A DNA stretch of 64,000 nucleotides from Trichopria drosophilae (taxonomy: Eukaryota; Arthropoda; Insecta; Hymenoptera; Diapriidae): the NCBI GenBank assembly GCA_030407085.1, contig CM059586.1, positions 10,620,001 to 10,684,000 of the forward strand, in the 5' to 3' direction. Position numbers and translations under genes: made by a program. Shown here piece after piece: positions 43,440 to 56,546 of this stretch. Under the pieces are notes generated by a model. The model did not search any database. It was not told the origin of the DNA and worked only from the letters and a program-made list of their open reading frames with translations. How positions within the stretch are numbered: position 1 is the first letter of the stretch; every line of letters starts with the position of its first letter.

Positions 43440-44655
43440 GGGCATATCTCCAGAACTTTTAAACTTTAACATGACATCCATTATGATACATTAAAAATCA
43501 TAGAAATAAATAAGTAACATCATATTTTGGCAGATTATAGTGCCTCTTATGTGTCCCTAGCGAGCGTTCTACATTAGAATCACGAACGAATTAAACCCCG
43601 AATTCGCAAGTGTCGAATTTGACAGTTTCTTGTGCGCGACAATTATGTTTTTTTTCAATATTCACAATAATCCTTTTTTAACGAAGCTTTGTGTGCTTTC
43701 GTGCTCACAGTATAAGTAGTTCAGATTATATGGAAGTGAAAAATCATGACAAAAAGGATGTGCCTTTCGTCAAAATGAAAGGAGGAACACTCAAAGTTGC
43801 GAGATAACTTTTTTTAAATTTGAACTTTTTCGTAATTCGACTGCTGTAACTGTCGTAACGACACATTAAATGCGACTATATTAATATTTTGTTATTCCGT
43901 GAATAATGAGTGGTTTAAGCACCGGTAGAAACGTGTGCTGCATGTAGTTCATAAGTTTAGAGCCCTCAAATATGGAAAATTGAAACGTGATTTGTCAGAA
44001 AAATGTACATAATTTATTGGCACATGCTGAATGTACATTTTAAAGGCTTAAAAGTTATTGTGAACTCTTCTTTTATAATAGAAGAGTATACGGGAAATTT
44101 GTTAACTGCATTCCTGCTCTAGAAGCCATAAAACACAACTGATAATACGATTTTACATATTTATTTCTGTGATTTTTAAGGTATCATAATGGCAAAAAAT
44201 TTGTTTTTTAGTTTTTATTTTTTATCCCAGGAAGTACGTGTCGATAAAATTCGGAGCTGTTTTCATATAACAACTGATTAATTTCTGTGTAACTTTTTAT
44301 TTGTTTGATAATTTAAGCGTTTTACGCGAACGCTAGGCCCTGTTTCACGTATAAACGGCACTATAGAATACACCCAAAAAATTCAAGATTACGCAGAAAT
44401 TAGTCAGTTTTTATATGAGTACCTTTGTTAAGTCGTTTTTGTATAAGGCATTAAAAATAAAAAATGAAAAATAATTTTTTTTCCATTTTAATCAAAGTAG
44501 CATATGTATGACGAAGCTTAAAAATGAGTAACGCCGGATATTTTATGTTATTTGATAGATACTGAAAAAAATACAATTAATTTAAAGCATGTGCCTTTAA
44601 AAATAAAAATCAAAATTCATTTACCCCAAAGTTTAAAAGTTCTAGAGATATGCCC
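43440..44655. mobile_element. Candidate TIR element, 28 bp inverted ends
   Basis: GGGCATATCTCCAGAACTTT at 43440 and the complement at 44628-44655 (GGGCATATCTCTAGAACTTT) pair over 28 bp with one mismatch, about 1.2 kb apart. The interior is non-coding. The true boundary may extend further out. No clear target duplication was seen. Confidence 0.5.
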
Positions 44656-44914
44656 ACATATATCTTCAGACAATAGTACATTACGTATTAGAGGCGCACT
44701 CGGAGTCATTGTAGCTTTGAGGGTAACTAATGATTAATATGGAACTAATATATCATTAATCCAATGGCTATTTAAAATAGAGATCAATACCTTAATTAAT
44801 TTTTCAATGTAATAAAAGGCATACTGTATCATGAAAATAGTTGAAATTGACGAAGAATTTATCACTCCTTGACCTTCATAATCTGTATGTTAAAGGAAAT
44901 GATAAAAAGAATAA

Positions 44915-45008
44915 AGAAAACAATACGCGGCGTTCTCAAGCGGTAATCTATCCTAAGTACTGACCGCGCTCGGTGTTGGCTTAACTTCAAGCTTAGGAAG
45001 AGAACAGA
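44915..45008 (-). pseudogene. Old 5S rRNA relic, interrupted by LINE 3' end
   Basis: CGCGGCGTTCTCAAGCGG, AAGTACTGACCGCGCTCGG and TTAACTTCAAGC align to 5S nt 30-118 with many substitutions. It ends at GAGAACAGA followed by a T-run, the same position where LINE-1 and LINE-3 entered 5S. Confidence 0.85.
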
Positions 45009-45190
45009 TTTTTTCCCATTTGTTTATTACCTGTTAAAATAAATTTCAAAGGAGATTATATTCCAAATAAACAAAGAATTTCAATTGTATATTATATTTT
45101 ATAAATAAGATAGCTGTGAGCTTCAGCTTTGCAACGTTATTTATGATTTTTACGACAACGCCCCTAAATATCATGGTATTTTATATCATG
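45009..45190 (-). mobile_element. 3' UTR remnant of a LINE-2-type element
   Basis: It begins with a short T-run and shares AAATAAACAAAGAATTTC, ATAAGATAGCTGTG and CTTCAGCTTTGCAA blocks with the LINE-2 3' UTR (31456-31600). It is a heavily truncated, old insertion at the canonical 5S site. Confidence 0.75.
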
Positions 45191-47749
45191 TATCAAATTA
45201 TCACTATACAAAAATAACACTATTTACCTAAATATATCGCAAACAATATTACTACATATACATTCGATTTTGATACTAAATACTAGATTAAAGTTGAAGT
45301 GTTAAAAATGTAATTTCAGTTAATGAGTTAGCACGTGTCTGACCCTTTCGCTCATTAAGAACATACCATTTTTATTTTGTTTTTAATCTCTATATTTAAG
45401 TATATAGCATATCCATTTCTACACGATCATTTTCGGAGCTTCCAGAGCGTTTCTCTGTAGAAGACGATTATAATGTGTTTACAATAAAAATAAACCTTTT
45501 ACATCAGTATATTTCTCGATATTTATTAGCAGAAAATTCTTACCAATCATCGATTTTTGTCCAGAAATGTTTAAAAAAATAATCATTAAATTACGTACTT
45601 ATCCGATAAGGCTGAGACTTCTTTATTTAATTTTAATACTTGATTTCAATAAAATTCACGCTTATCTGAATCACCTGTAAGATGCTAATAAATTTACCCT
45701 TACATTCGATTTCTGTCATTTTATTTTTTTTGTCAACAAAATTAGAAATCATACTCGGAGTTTTAAGTTTTTTGTTGGACTTTTTTCGTACTTTTCTCCA
45801 CACCTGTTATCCGAGGCGAAGAATGTGTAGTCTTTTTAGTAAATTTAACGAGTACGTACGCGTGTTTTTATGTTTTCAGCATTAAAACACATTCACCGCG
45901 AAGTCAAAGAAAGTAAACATACCGTGAAAGACGTAATACACAACATCACCTGCAGTTTTTCCTCCACCCAAGAAGAATTATTGCGAAGGCCGTAAGGAAT
46001 CATCCTAACGTGCGCTTGAGAATCTTGAGATACGATCAGACCTTGCGTCAATGTTCGCCTAACCTATGTGATTCCTATAATAATACACGGTACATTGGTC
46101 GGTTGCCTTTCTTAACGAGCCCTCCACCCAGAAGCCGTAGAGACAATATAGAGAAGCTGCTTGGGAGTGGGTTAACGAAGACGTTAACGACATTGGTCGA
46201 GTTTATTGGCATAAATATGCAAACTTAACTGCTGAGTATTCAACCGAATAACTCTGCAAGCATATGGCTGATTCTCAAAATAATCTCCATCTTTAAGTTA
46301 AACCAAATGTTGGTCTGAATGTTTATAAATAAATATTTTTTTTCAGTTAAAACTAACATAACAAAATAAATACCAGCCAATTTTGTTTTTGTTTCAACAA
46401 ATGGTTTTGTCAAGTAAAAATAATGTCTACTCCGGCCGATGAAATAATTCATTAAATTAACTAGATAAGAAATTTAGGAAGAATTTAAAAGCCACGAAAA
46501 TAAGCGATTTAATATACTATACATATTCTGATAAAAATGGTTCATTTATTTCTTGATTTCCCAAAGGATGAAAACAGGGTAAATGCGATTAGCTTTAACA
46601 AAAGTGTAAATTATGAAAATACACAATATTTTTTTATGAACGAAGTGAACAAATTAATTAAAGAAATTATGTTAAAATGTCAGCACTAAGTAACGAGACG
46701 AATACTTAATACAAGAAAAGAGTTGTTTAGAAAACATCGAGTGTCATGGACATATTTTAACAAAACAATAATTGCATATAATTAATAATAATACAGAAAT
46801 AAAAAAAATAAAAGTGATGAAATTGCGAATAATAGGTCAATTCGTTTATTGAAGAATTACTACATAACTGCTAAAAAGGAGTTCTTTGATTACGACCTAC
46901 TCATGAGCTAACAATGAGTCGCAATTTTTTTTCATTGGTCGTATACTATACTTCGAATCCTCATTACGGAGGCGTCTGAAGCTAACACTTGCACAGTGGA
47001 TATTTATTCATATTGTGTTCTTTCTCTGATACCGAATGAAAACTCTAATAAAAGTACAACTGGATTGAACAAAAAATTGAAATTGAGATCCGCCATTTTG
47101 AATTTCTAAAATCTGACTTCAGATTCGTAATCAGCGACCACAAAAACCTCAAGCTACCCAGAGTCATTAAAAATAACAATTGTTTAAAGAATTCAAATAC
47201 TACCTTATATTGGTGTAAAAGAAAAATTCTGATGACTTACATTCTTTTTTTTGAGGTATGTATGGGGAATTCAAAGCTTAGACATTGTCAACGTCATATT
47301 TTCCGTCTTTCAGGCATTTATCGATGCATATTGCTGTCGAAAAAAACGTACTTTTAAAGAAAAAAGGTCAAAATTTTATTTTTCATATTTATAGATACTT
47401 ACCTGAGTCTTAAAGTAAACATTTCTTTGGAAAGTAATTTTAAATTAATAAGAAATGAAATAATTTTTCTGTAGCATAAAATAAACAATAGAATTTCATC
47501 ATGCAGTGGAGTATAGTAGCAAGGTTTAATGTATGTATTTATTATTATTAGTTTTCTGGTAACCCTTACCACGGAGAAATATTTTTGACTGAATTACAAT
47601 GCGGTTGATAAATTTATATTTGAAATTTATTCAAATAATATGGCAATTCTCTAATAAAATAAGCGAAATTAATATCCGATTAATAGTTCGCTGTTGCGCA
47701 TTGACATTTTCATTATGTAAATCTGTGAAAAGAAACAGCGAAAATTAAA
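45191..47749. other. Gene-free DNA with one GC-richer block
   Basis: No gene is supported. Positions 45990-46215 are GC-richer (ACGAGCCCTCCACCCAGAAG) with a 72-codon ORF that has no other support. Positions 47085-47165 carry the recurrent CGCCATTTTGAA and ATTCGTAATCAGCGACC motif also seen in the centre of the 7344 fold-back element. Confidence 0.4.
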
Positions 47750-48290
47750 AAAAAATGCTACATTTATTCTGTTAGTAGGGGATATACTTCATAGTTTAAT
47801 GGTTTCCTTATTTATTCTTCTTAATTCTTCGATATGTACCAAATTAATAGTGTTTATATAATAAGCATATTATTAAACCATACAAATTATTTTCATTATG
47901 CTGTATTTCTGTCGTTTCAGGATCATAAGTATGCAGTAAGTAACAAGTTATTTCATTTTTAAAGGTGTCAACATCGTGCAATTCATTTTTGTGATCAGTT
48001 TTATTATTAAAATTCCACAACTAGACAATTGCAAGGAAAGGCATCGAAACATTATAATATATCGTGACTTTGTGAAAAAATAACAAAAATTATAAGGCTC
48101 ATAAATAAACTGTAAGACCCCGAACGAGGTCTTACAAGTTCACAGAGGTGACGAAGTTGAATTTGCATTACTTATAAATTATATGTAAGTAAATGGATGG
48201 TAAGTTTGGGATGAAACACCAATAATAATTGTTACATGGGTTACATGTAATATCTACCTACAGAAAACTGATCTGCATGGCATTTAATGT
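47750..48290. repeat. Segmental repeat shared with 24050-24880
   Basis: It is collinear with 24050-24880, with a shorter middle. It ends about 280 bp before the 5S gene at 48574, mirroring the other locus. An (AAT)n tract lies at 48441-48463. Confidence 0.65.
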
Positions 48291-48573
48291 CTTTTCGTAA
48301 ATTATGCAGTCATATATTTATCGTATTTAACATGAGGTCAGTCTGTAAAACAGCATCAGCTGTGGCTCGCCTTTTGGCATATCTGTTTATTTGTACATTT
48401 ATTGTTTGTAACTATATTAATAAGGCCAATAAAGTCGAAATAATAATAATAATAATAATAATAACATATATAGCCAAAGAGTCCCTTAATATTTTACATT
48501 ATCAAAATAAATTCTAGCATTGGCAGTTTTCATGATTTAAGACCACAATAAGAAGTAACAAAAATAAAAAAAA

Positions 48574-48691
48574 GACAACAACACGCGGTGTTCCCAAGCG
48601 GTCACCCATCCAAGTACTGACCGCGCTCAATGCTTCTTAACTTCAGTGATCGGACGAGAACTGGTTCTTTTAGCATGATATGGTCGTTGTC
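48574..48691 (-). rRNA. 5S ribosomal RNA gene
   Basis: This complete 118 nt copy appears identical to 25186-25303, with a terminator-like T stretch beyond its 3' end. The 5' flank and spacer similarity continue for about 170 bp (48692-48860), then stop. Confidence 0.95.
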
Positions 48692-49309
48692 TGGTAAATT
48701 GAAATCGCTCGAACGAGAGACAAGAAACGGGCCTTGTAATCGGTTGTGAAGTACACTAATTTCAACAAAAACCTATTTATGCATTTATTATAAATTAGTT
48801 GTGGCAATAATATTTGAACTCATAAAAATATCAGATGTTTTTGATAGTATATATGGGTATATCTACGGAACCGGTCGATTTTGTGTTACCGACACATTTT
48901 ACCTTTTTACAAATATTCTATCAACTTTTACATATTTCTACTACTTTAGGATTCTCTGAAAACTTGTTAAACTAAGAAAGTTCAATTAATGTTTATGTAC
49001 ATGCCTTATATAAATAACAAAATAGTGGTAATTAACTAAGAAAATGAAATTTGCAGTGTTACTATAAGTAAAATTTTCAGTTCTTACGGGTATAATTTTT
49101 TTGGCGTAGAAGGAAATAATCTCATATCTCGTCCATTTATAGTTTTATTGTAGTAGAACAGATTGAAGGCTAAAAAAATGTGTGCCCTTAGTAGAAAAGG
49201 AACGGCCGCTGTTGACAGTAGCGTTATTCATTATTTTTGAACATTGAAAACCCTAGAAATATTACGTAATATCTTTGGCGGCGAATCTTCAATTGCAAAA
49301 AACAAAAAA

Positions 49310-49427
49310 GACAACAACACGCGGTGTTCCCAAGCGGTCACCCATCCAAGTACTGACCGCGCTCTATGCTTCTTAACTTCAGTGATCGGACGAGAACTGG
49401 TTCTTTTAGCATGATATGGTCGTTGTC
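49310..49427 (-). rRNA. 5S ribosomal RNA gene, nt 63 variant
   Basis: This complete 118 nt copy has one change from the others (T to A at nt 63, near helix II). The terminator T-run is present, and about 60 bp of 5' flank is conserved. It lies 618 bp from the previous 5S gene, longer than the 348 bp spacer of the main array. Confidence 0.95.
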
Positions 49428-49587
49428 TGGTATATTGGAATCGCTCGAACGAGAGACAAGAAACGGGCTTTGTAATCGGTTAGTAAGTTCACTTTATTAA
49501 AACAATATCTTCCTGCATTTATCACCGATTACTGTCTGGGTAAACCTTCGGAAAAGGCACCTTCTCCTAAAAAAAATTTGTTTGTAA

Positions 49588-50015
49588 CCTATTACGACGT
49601 ATTTTTGCCTCCTGATTACGAATATGACAACAAAAATTGCGGGTCGGACGTATTAAAGCCGCTATTTTGAAAAAAATAGCCAAAAAACGCGTTTTTTTTA
49701 GTTTGTTGCATTTATTTTCAAAAATACGAATCTGACAGAAAAATATTTCAGGTAAAAGTTATAGAGCGCAAAATTCTCGACAAAACAGATTTTATAAATT
49801 TTTCTCATAATTGCAACAGTAAGCCCGTAAATAAGGGTTGAAAGTTCCCATGATGCGTTTCTACCGGGTACTAGGTAGAAATAATTCCCGAACCGATTGT
49901 GAATCTAGGGGGTGCTTAAAATTTGTTTGTACCCTATTCCGACGTATTTTTGCCTCCTGATTACGAATATGACAACAAAAATTGCGGGCCGGACGTATTA
50001 AAGCTGCTACTTTGA
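49588..50015. repeat. ~100 bp direct repeats
   Basis: A block with CCTCCTGATTACGAATATGA and AAAAATTGCGGG occurs at about 49590-49672 and 49930-50013 in the same orientation, about 345 bp apart and over 90% alike by eye. The DGATTACGAAT core also occurs in the dispersed motif noted at 7344-8622. Confidence 0.8.
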
Positions 50016-51350
50016 ATGAATGAAGCTGATATGAATATTTGACTTTCAGAAGATCGAACCTTCGGAATTTTGACTCCCGACTAAATATTTAACGCTATGC
50101 GATATTGATTCCCTGCTAATTGTTAAATAATGTAAATTATTGTCATTTAAGACAGTCCATTTTTTAAAATGTATTTAGATATTTTAAAAAGGTATTATTA
50201 CAATCTTAAAAAAAAAGTAAACTCTCCCATGAAAATGTACTTTTTCATTCTTAATCCTTTACCACCAGTGTAACATTTAAAAATACCACTTAGTTACATA
50301 TTTTTCTTATAACTATTTCTAAAGATTTACTGCTCTTTTAACTGCCATTGAATTAAAAGACGTGAACCCCATTTTCAAAAACATTATATCATGTTGTTAG
50401 ATTAAATTTATTTTCATAATCCTAGTTTGGAGTCAGGGATATTTCTAAAACCGCAGCTATTTAAAATAACTTTTTAAAGTCACTGAGTTCTGTTTTTTTT
50501 TTCGAAAAATATTCCCTGTCGAAGGAGGAAATATGTATAAAACAAATAAAACGTATTTGTGTCCCTATTCGGTGAATAATTGAATGAAGCATAATTTTCA
50601 TGTTGGCCTATCCTCCTAAAAAGGAATGATAATAAGCAATAAACTTTATGGTAGTTGACCGAGAGACAACCTAATGGTGTCGACGATTGTCAAGGTCATT
50701 TGAAGCTTACAGTGTTTTTTAAATGCGATTTCCCATTTTTTAATTTAAAGTACCTGCAGTTTATTGGATCACACATTTTGAAAAAAGCTCTTAGGCATTT
50801 TTTAAGTAATTGATCAAGGTCACTGAAGCAAACTTGAAATGTCATTTCAGACGTTAATGTTCCTGCTTTGTTTAATTCCAGGGTCAGAAATAGGGGTTCC
50901 AATGCGAGAATCAGCGTAACCTTAAAATGAACTTAAAAAACGAGTTTAAAGTCAACGTTGTTTATATATTTGGATGGCTTTTTTGTTCCCTTCATCATTT
51001 ATAGAGATAATTGTTTGCCTGTCATTCAAACTAAGATCGCTCGAGTACAACTGAAGTTATCACAGAAAGTTTTAAATTTGGAATGTCGACCATTTTTATT
51101 ATATTTTAGCGCGAGATATCGCCCTTTATACCGTTTGATTGTCATTAAGCTGCGAGAGCTGCAGACTGTCTTAATAGATGTCTCCATGCTTCACATTTGT
51201 GGAGGAAATGTAAGAACTGCAGACACCTGCACCAAGTACAAAAGTGTCATGAGTTGATTTCTACCAGATACACAATGTTGGGAAATGTAAACAAACATCG
51301 TGGCTCGTCTTAAAAATAGCGAACTGCTGTTGGAAACCCGTTTTCAAATA
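50016..51350. other. Gene-free AT-rich DNA
   Basis: No supported gene. A 99-codon ORF at 50958-51257 lacks recognisable features. It has pyrimidine tracts but no matching splice context, so it is left uncalled. Confidence 0.35.
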
Positions 51351-51354
51351 TTGT

Positions 51355-51428
51355 TCCCTAAACGAGAATCGAATTCACGACCTACGACTTCCTAGTCCGC
51401 ACTGCGCTACCGCCTGAACCACGAAGCC
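51355..51428 (-). ncRNA. tRNA-derived sequence
   Basis: The minus strand reads GGCTTCGTGGTTCAGGCGG (A-box-like), then GGTCGTGAATTCGATTC (B-box-like), with tRNA spacing. The acceptor and anticodon arms do not close well, so a SINE head or tRNA pseudogene is more likely than a working tRNA. Confidence 0.5.
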
Positions 51429-51569
51429 GATTTGGTTTAACTTTATAAACTACTATTTTTTTTTACTCCTGATATTTCTGGGTTGGATTGTTAAGACCCG
51501 ATACGTTTATTCTATAAAGTTTTATAAATTTAAATCTACTTTTTATTTATTTGTATGAATTTAATTAAG

Positions 51570-51950
51570 CGCCAGAAATGACTTGTCGCAACAGAATAGA
51601 ATGTCATGAAAAATTTGCTGCACTTGAAGATTTGACGCGTCTTTCCAGAAGGCACTTGCCTTATAACGAAGGGAACGTAAATACGAGTCATACGTCCGAC
51701 GGACGCCCCCACGTCCCAAAGAAAATACTCGCACGTATCTGTGTAGAAACATGGCCATGCATTGCAGGAACCATTATGCAACCAAGCTCCAGTTGCAGAA
51801 TCGCAGTGGGTCGCAACATGTGTAATGTCGTACAGCCGCAATAAACCACAATGCGATGTAAATTTTAGTCGTGTAGAGTTCTCTTCCAGGTTTCGTAGTT
51901 GCAGATTAAATCGAGAAATCCCACTTATAACGCGAGAAGCGCCTTTCTAA
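51570..51950. other. Locally GC- and CpG-rich block
   Basis: Short ORFs overlap on both strands (88, 62, 101 and 65 codons). None shows a domain, and they overlap each other, as expected from a GC-richer patch with few stops. CGTCCGACGGACGCCCCC lies at its centre. It could be a promoter, first exon or conserved regulatory element. Confidence 0.35.
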
Positions 51951-54900
51951 ATGTTAGAGAGACGTTTATGTTTTCCACCCTCCCAGTAAGTCATGGGAAA
52001 CTCCCAGAAAAATAGACACTATGGGTTAATTGTTGAAAAAAGAAGCTATTTATAAGGATTGAGTCACGTCCCTCGTCTGCGAATTGTAATGGATGATCGT
52101 ATACCAAGGATACGTCAAGCACTAAGAAATGGAAAGGGAAATGCATTTTCCTAACGAATGCGCAAAATATTATATTCCCCAATTATAGTAATAAAAATAT
52201 GAGAATATAAAACGTTTATCGGGAGGAGTAATAAGAGTAAATGAAAAGATTTTTTTTTTCATTGAACACATGAAGATTTAAAAGCGATTGGAAGTTTTGC
52301 CGTAGGCAATAAGGGTTCTTACGTGGGCATTGCACTGTTTTTAAATTTCTTATAAAAATATTTTTTTAATACTGACCTCTTCATGTCTCACAATATCATG
52401 TATGTATCAAACAAGTTCTCTGGCCTCGTACACCTGTAATTGCGCCACGGACGGGTGTGGTGTTGCCGAAAACTACGCTTGGATCGAAAATACGAAATTG
52501 CGAAAGTTCATTATGTAATTTTGTCATTTCAATTTTCGTCGCTATCGGAAGCAAAAATTGGACCCGAAACTATGTTTCAACTGTCAGCAAATAATGATAT
52601 TTCCAATTTATACGTTTCATTTTTATCCCTTCAGCGCATTTTTGCACGACTTATTCTTTCCCGTAATTATTTTCTTCATTAAGTTAATCACAATTTAATT
52701 GAACATGTTCATCTTCACAAGCTTAAGATCAACGGTGAAAACAATTTTACAAAATAATACATCAATCATATTGCCACTTGATATAATTATTAAGGAGCTA
52801 ATCGAAAATTAATGTTCGAGGCATTTGAAGATTTCTAAATTTTAAACAATCGCTAGACCTTAAAAAGTAATAATATATTTTGATTATTGTGAATTTGTTT
52901 TAGTAGTCTTTTCATAAGTTTTCAAAACAATTGAGATGAAGTGATATTGAAGTATATTTTGATTTTTAACGAGCCTACTGATGGTTCCTCATAGTAGTGG
53001 TTAATTGGTAGTCGTATGCGTTGATAGTATGTGATTAGGCTATTATGTGAAAAATTAGCCATTCGAACACGAAGTTCAATAATTAGTACGTTTAAAATGA
53101 AATAAACCAATAAAAAACCAATTAAAATCAGATTAGTCCCGATCTCTTAATCGAAAAGTCAGATTATGACACTTAATTATATTGTTGTGCATTGGAACCT
53201 TTGGAATGACTTGCGTTAAATGACTTTTGATTGACACAATTGTGTGAAACAAAAACATTTTTTACTCCTAGTCCTGCTAATGATTCATAATTTCGGTCGG
53301 TACAGCCAGCCAAAATGATATTTATTTACTGCTTTCCCATTAAGAACTAGAACTATCTGTGGTGGCACTATACTATATGGTACTAAATACTTAAAAAGAA
53401 GAAATAGTATATTACTCAACAAGTGCGGGATCACCTATTTTAGAACACTGTTGACTATACTATTTTTCCTAAAGACGTGCGCAAAAAAAATCGATTTTTC
53501 GTATGGAAATGAGTGGGCAAAATAATACTCCCATGCGCAGTTTATTTTTCGCATCATTTGCGTGCGTTAATGACTTGGGCATTTGAACTAAATGATTGTC
53601 GACTTCATTTTCGACATTGCGGGCCACCTGGTGTAATTTCAGGGAACTTGTAGTTCAACATTATTTCCTGTTTATTGTAAAATTCACTGGTATGGAAAAT
53701 AGTCCATTCCGATATTGGAAAATTTCGCATATTTCTGTATGGAAACTTTCGAATTATTTTTGACAGTGTACTTTAAAAATTTGAAAGGGTTTGGAATGTG
53801 TACAAATCATTTTGCAACAATTATTATTATATATAAATGTTACATATCACAGTAAAATGGCTACGTCAAATTATTAATATCAAATAAATTTACGCTTCGT
53901 TAATTTATTATCCCGAAATTGTGACTTATCTTTAATTTTTTTATAATTTGCCCTATGCCCCTACCATTTCATTCAAGCTCTGAAATCATTTCGGTATGCA
54001 AGTGTCTCAACCAATTGTCGACTGTGATTAAACGTGCAACTCTAGTATTGACCCCCAGGCTTGTCAAGATTATAGTTAATACACCGTCATTGCGACATCA
54101 TTTAAAAAAAAAATTACATGCCAAAAGCTTGGACAATGTAGTTCCGTTAGTAGAATTTCCGGTTAACTGATTGCACAGTCTCAGTGACTTGATATTTACC
54201 GTTACTAAACAAAAAAAGAAATAAGATGCATCAAGCGGCGAGCAACTGTCATTTGCGTTTTTCCCTATAGATACATGCTGCACACATTGCAACTCATTGC
54301 GAATTTCTTCGAGTCTAGACCATAAATTTAGTGCAGTAATGATTTCAGGTTTCACTACGTATAATTTTTCGTACCCCAGATTTACAATGTTATGGATATA
54401 CGTAATGCAGGTACATGTGTGCGTTGATACTCGAAACTTTCTATTATATGTTCATCTATATATCATTCGATATTTAATTCAGTCGAGTTTTCGTCTCATC
54501 ATGACACATAAATTCACACTTTAAATCCTTATGTTCAATACGGTTCTCTATAACCTCAATTATTGCAATGTTTACTACTCGACTTGTAGTAGATATTTGC
54601 CTCCTTTAATAGCAGAAAATCAGCAACAATCTTAACTGGGGGCAGAGCTAGACAAATAATGCTCATTAATCCTACTGATTTCAATAGTAAAATTCTATAC
54701 TTCAAAATATTATGATAGTCAATTTTACAATTTTTCAACTATTCTATTATGACGGAAATTCTTGGTGTTTGTCGGTTGAATGTAATAAATAAACAGGCGT
54801 AACTGGGATATTAGTTCACGTCGGGGGCAATACTTTATGATCAACTTATATGTAAAATTTTGGAATCGATAACTATTGGATTTGATATTAAAAGGAAAAA

Positions 54901-56546
54901 AGCAAAATATTTCTCAACTATTTTGAAAATGCTTTTCGCACCAGGATGTAATTTGTCTTATTCAGCAGGGCAAATGACACCCTTGCCCTTTAGTTATTTA
55001 TTTACCTTTTACTCAAAGTATTATTTACATTTGGTCGACAACCACCAAGAATTTCCATCATATTTTTAAATATAAACGATCGAGAAATAAACAAACTGTC
55101 AATTATTCTGTCTAATCCAATAGATCTGTAATTGTAATTCCAAAGTTGCCTCTATAGAGTAGTTAAATTAACTATGAAGGAAAATTTGTTCGAATAAATT
55201 GTAGAAGTTAGTTAGTGCACACTAAAACAGCTGGAGTGAAATTGCATTCCAAAGAATTCAAAGTCGATCGCTTGTATATACGGAAATAGTAAATTTTGGT
55301 CCATTGGAGACAATAATCTACTCCTAATTGGGGTTGATAATAAAGATGTTCAAAAGTATTGAAATATCAACTCTTCGTTAAATTGAACAAGTTAGTCTGC
55401 CCGTTTTAAGGTGCGAAGTGCAAACAAAGGTTTGAACTATAATCTCCGTTAAATTTAACTGCCATAATCATTAACTTTATTAAAAATATTAAAATTAGAA
55501 TTATATCATCAAGATTTAGATAGATAAAAAAAATTAGTTTCCGTTATTACTTTCGCAGGTCTACCCTGAAAAAAAAATTTGGCATTAAACTTCGTAGTAA
55601 ATGTGGTCTTAGAAGAAGAATTATATTACGTAATACGTCTGGATACCTGAGGTGACACATTTGTATGTGACATTTAAAAACATTATAAGAAAAAATACAA
55701 TCACGTATGTAACTGTAAGATTTCGAAATTCGAATAAGATAACTTTGCAAATGTCATGATGTAAATGTGGATTATTTCCTTTATAAGAATTAGTATAAAA
55801 CTCTTAGTAGTTTAAACATTTTGTTTAGAGAAATATTCTTTTGACAAAAATATCTACAATATGATAAATACAACAGACATCTTCAATTAGACACTTGAAT
55901 TTTATTACAAATATTCTATTCCTATTTTAAAGCCGCTTCTACATGCACGGAATGCAAGTGAGTTTGGAACTTCAAATCAAAACAAAAACAGCAACAATTA
56001 ATTTCCCTCCACAAAAAAAAAACAAATTACACAAAGCTTTCTGCAGCGTAATGGCATATGTATCATCACTATTAAACTAACTGGTTAATTGGCGTATCGA
56101 CGAGTCGTAAATATCTGCAATATATCGAATAGGCCCATAAAATGAAAATTTACGATAGCAGAAAGTAAGAGAGATTTCACTATTATTTTTTATGTATGCT
56201 CGTATGCATTTGAAAATGAAAATTGTTTCTCCATTTCGCATTACTTATTAATTCATTTTGGCGAATGTGCACTTCCGTCTGATGTAAACTAAGCTACAAC
56301 ATTTAATATTTAATTTTACATTTATAATTAAGCTTCCATTTTATCTCAGATCGACTAGTCTTGCTTAAGAGTTAATATCGATTCAACCTATAATGATAAA
56401 GTAGAAAATTGATATCCGTAATTTACACATTCTGTAATGTTACATAATTTTACACGACGAGTAAATAAATATGAATGATACATAAATTTATTAGAAAATT
56501 ACCCCAGTTTCTAAGTAATTTCTACCTGGTTCACTTATTTTCCATG
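51951..56546. other. Gene-free AT-rich DNA
   Basis: No gene is supported. A minus-strand ORF at 54098-54355 has an N-terminal half (NLWSRLEEIRNELQCVQ) with protein-like composition and may be a decayed coding fragment. Nothing else distinctive was seen. Confidence 0.35.

Noticed and set aside
25000..50000. 5S copies as a 5S-derived SINE (SINE3-like) family
   Set aside because: The copies end at the natural 5S 3' end and T-run terminator, have tandem spacers and conserved 5' flanks, and carry no SINE tail. Gene array and segmental duplication fit better.
51578..51844. 88-codon plus ORF in the GC-rich block
   Set aside because: Comparable ORFs are open on the opposite strand in the same place; no domain or splice evidence.
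54556..54738. 60-codon minus ORF with a hydrophobic segment, resembling a receptor fragment
   Set aside because: I could not align it to a known receptor motif, and no adjoining exon was found.
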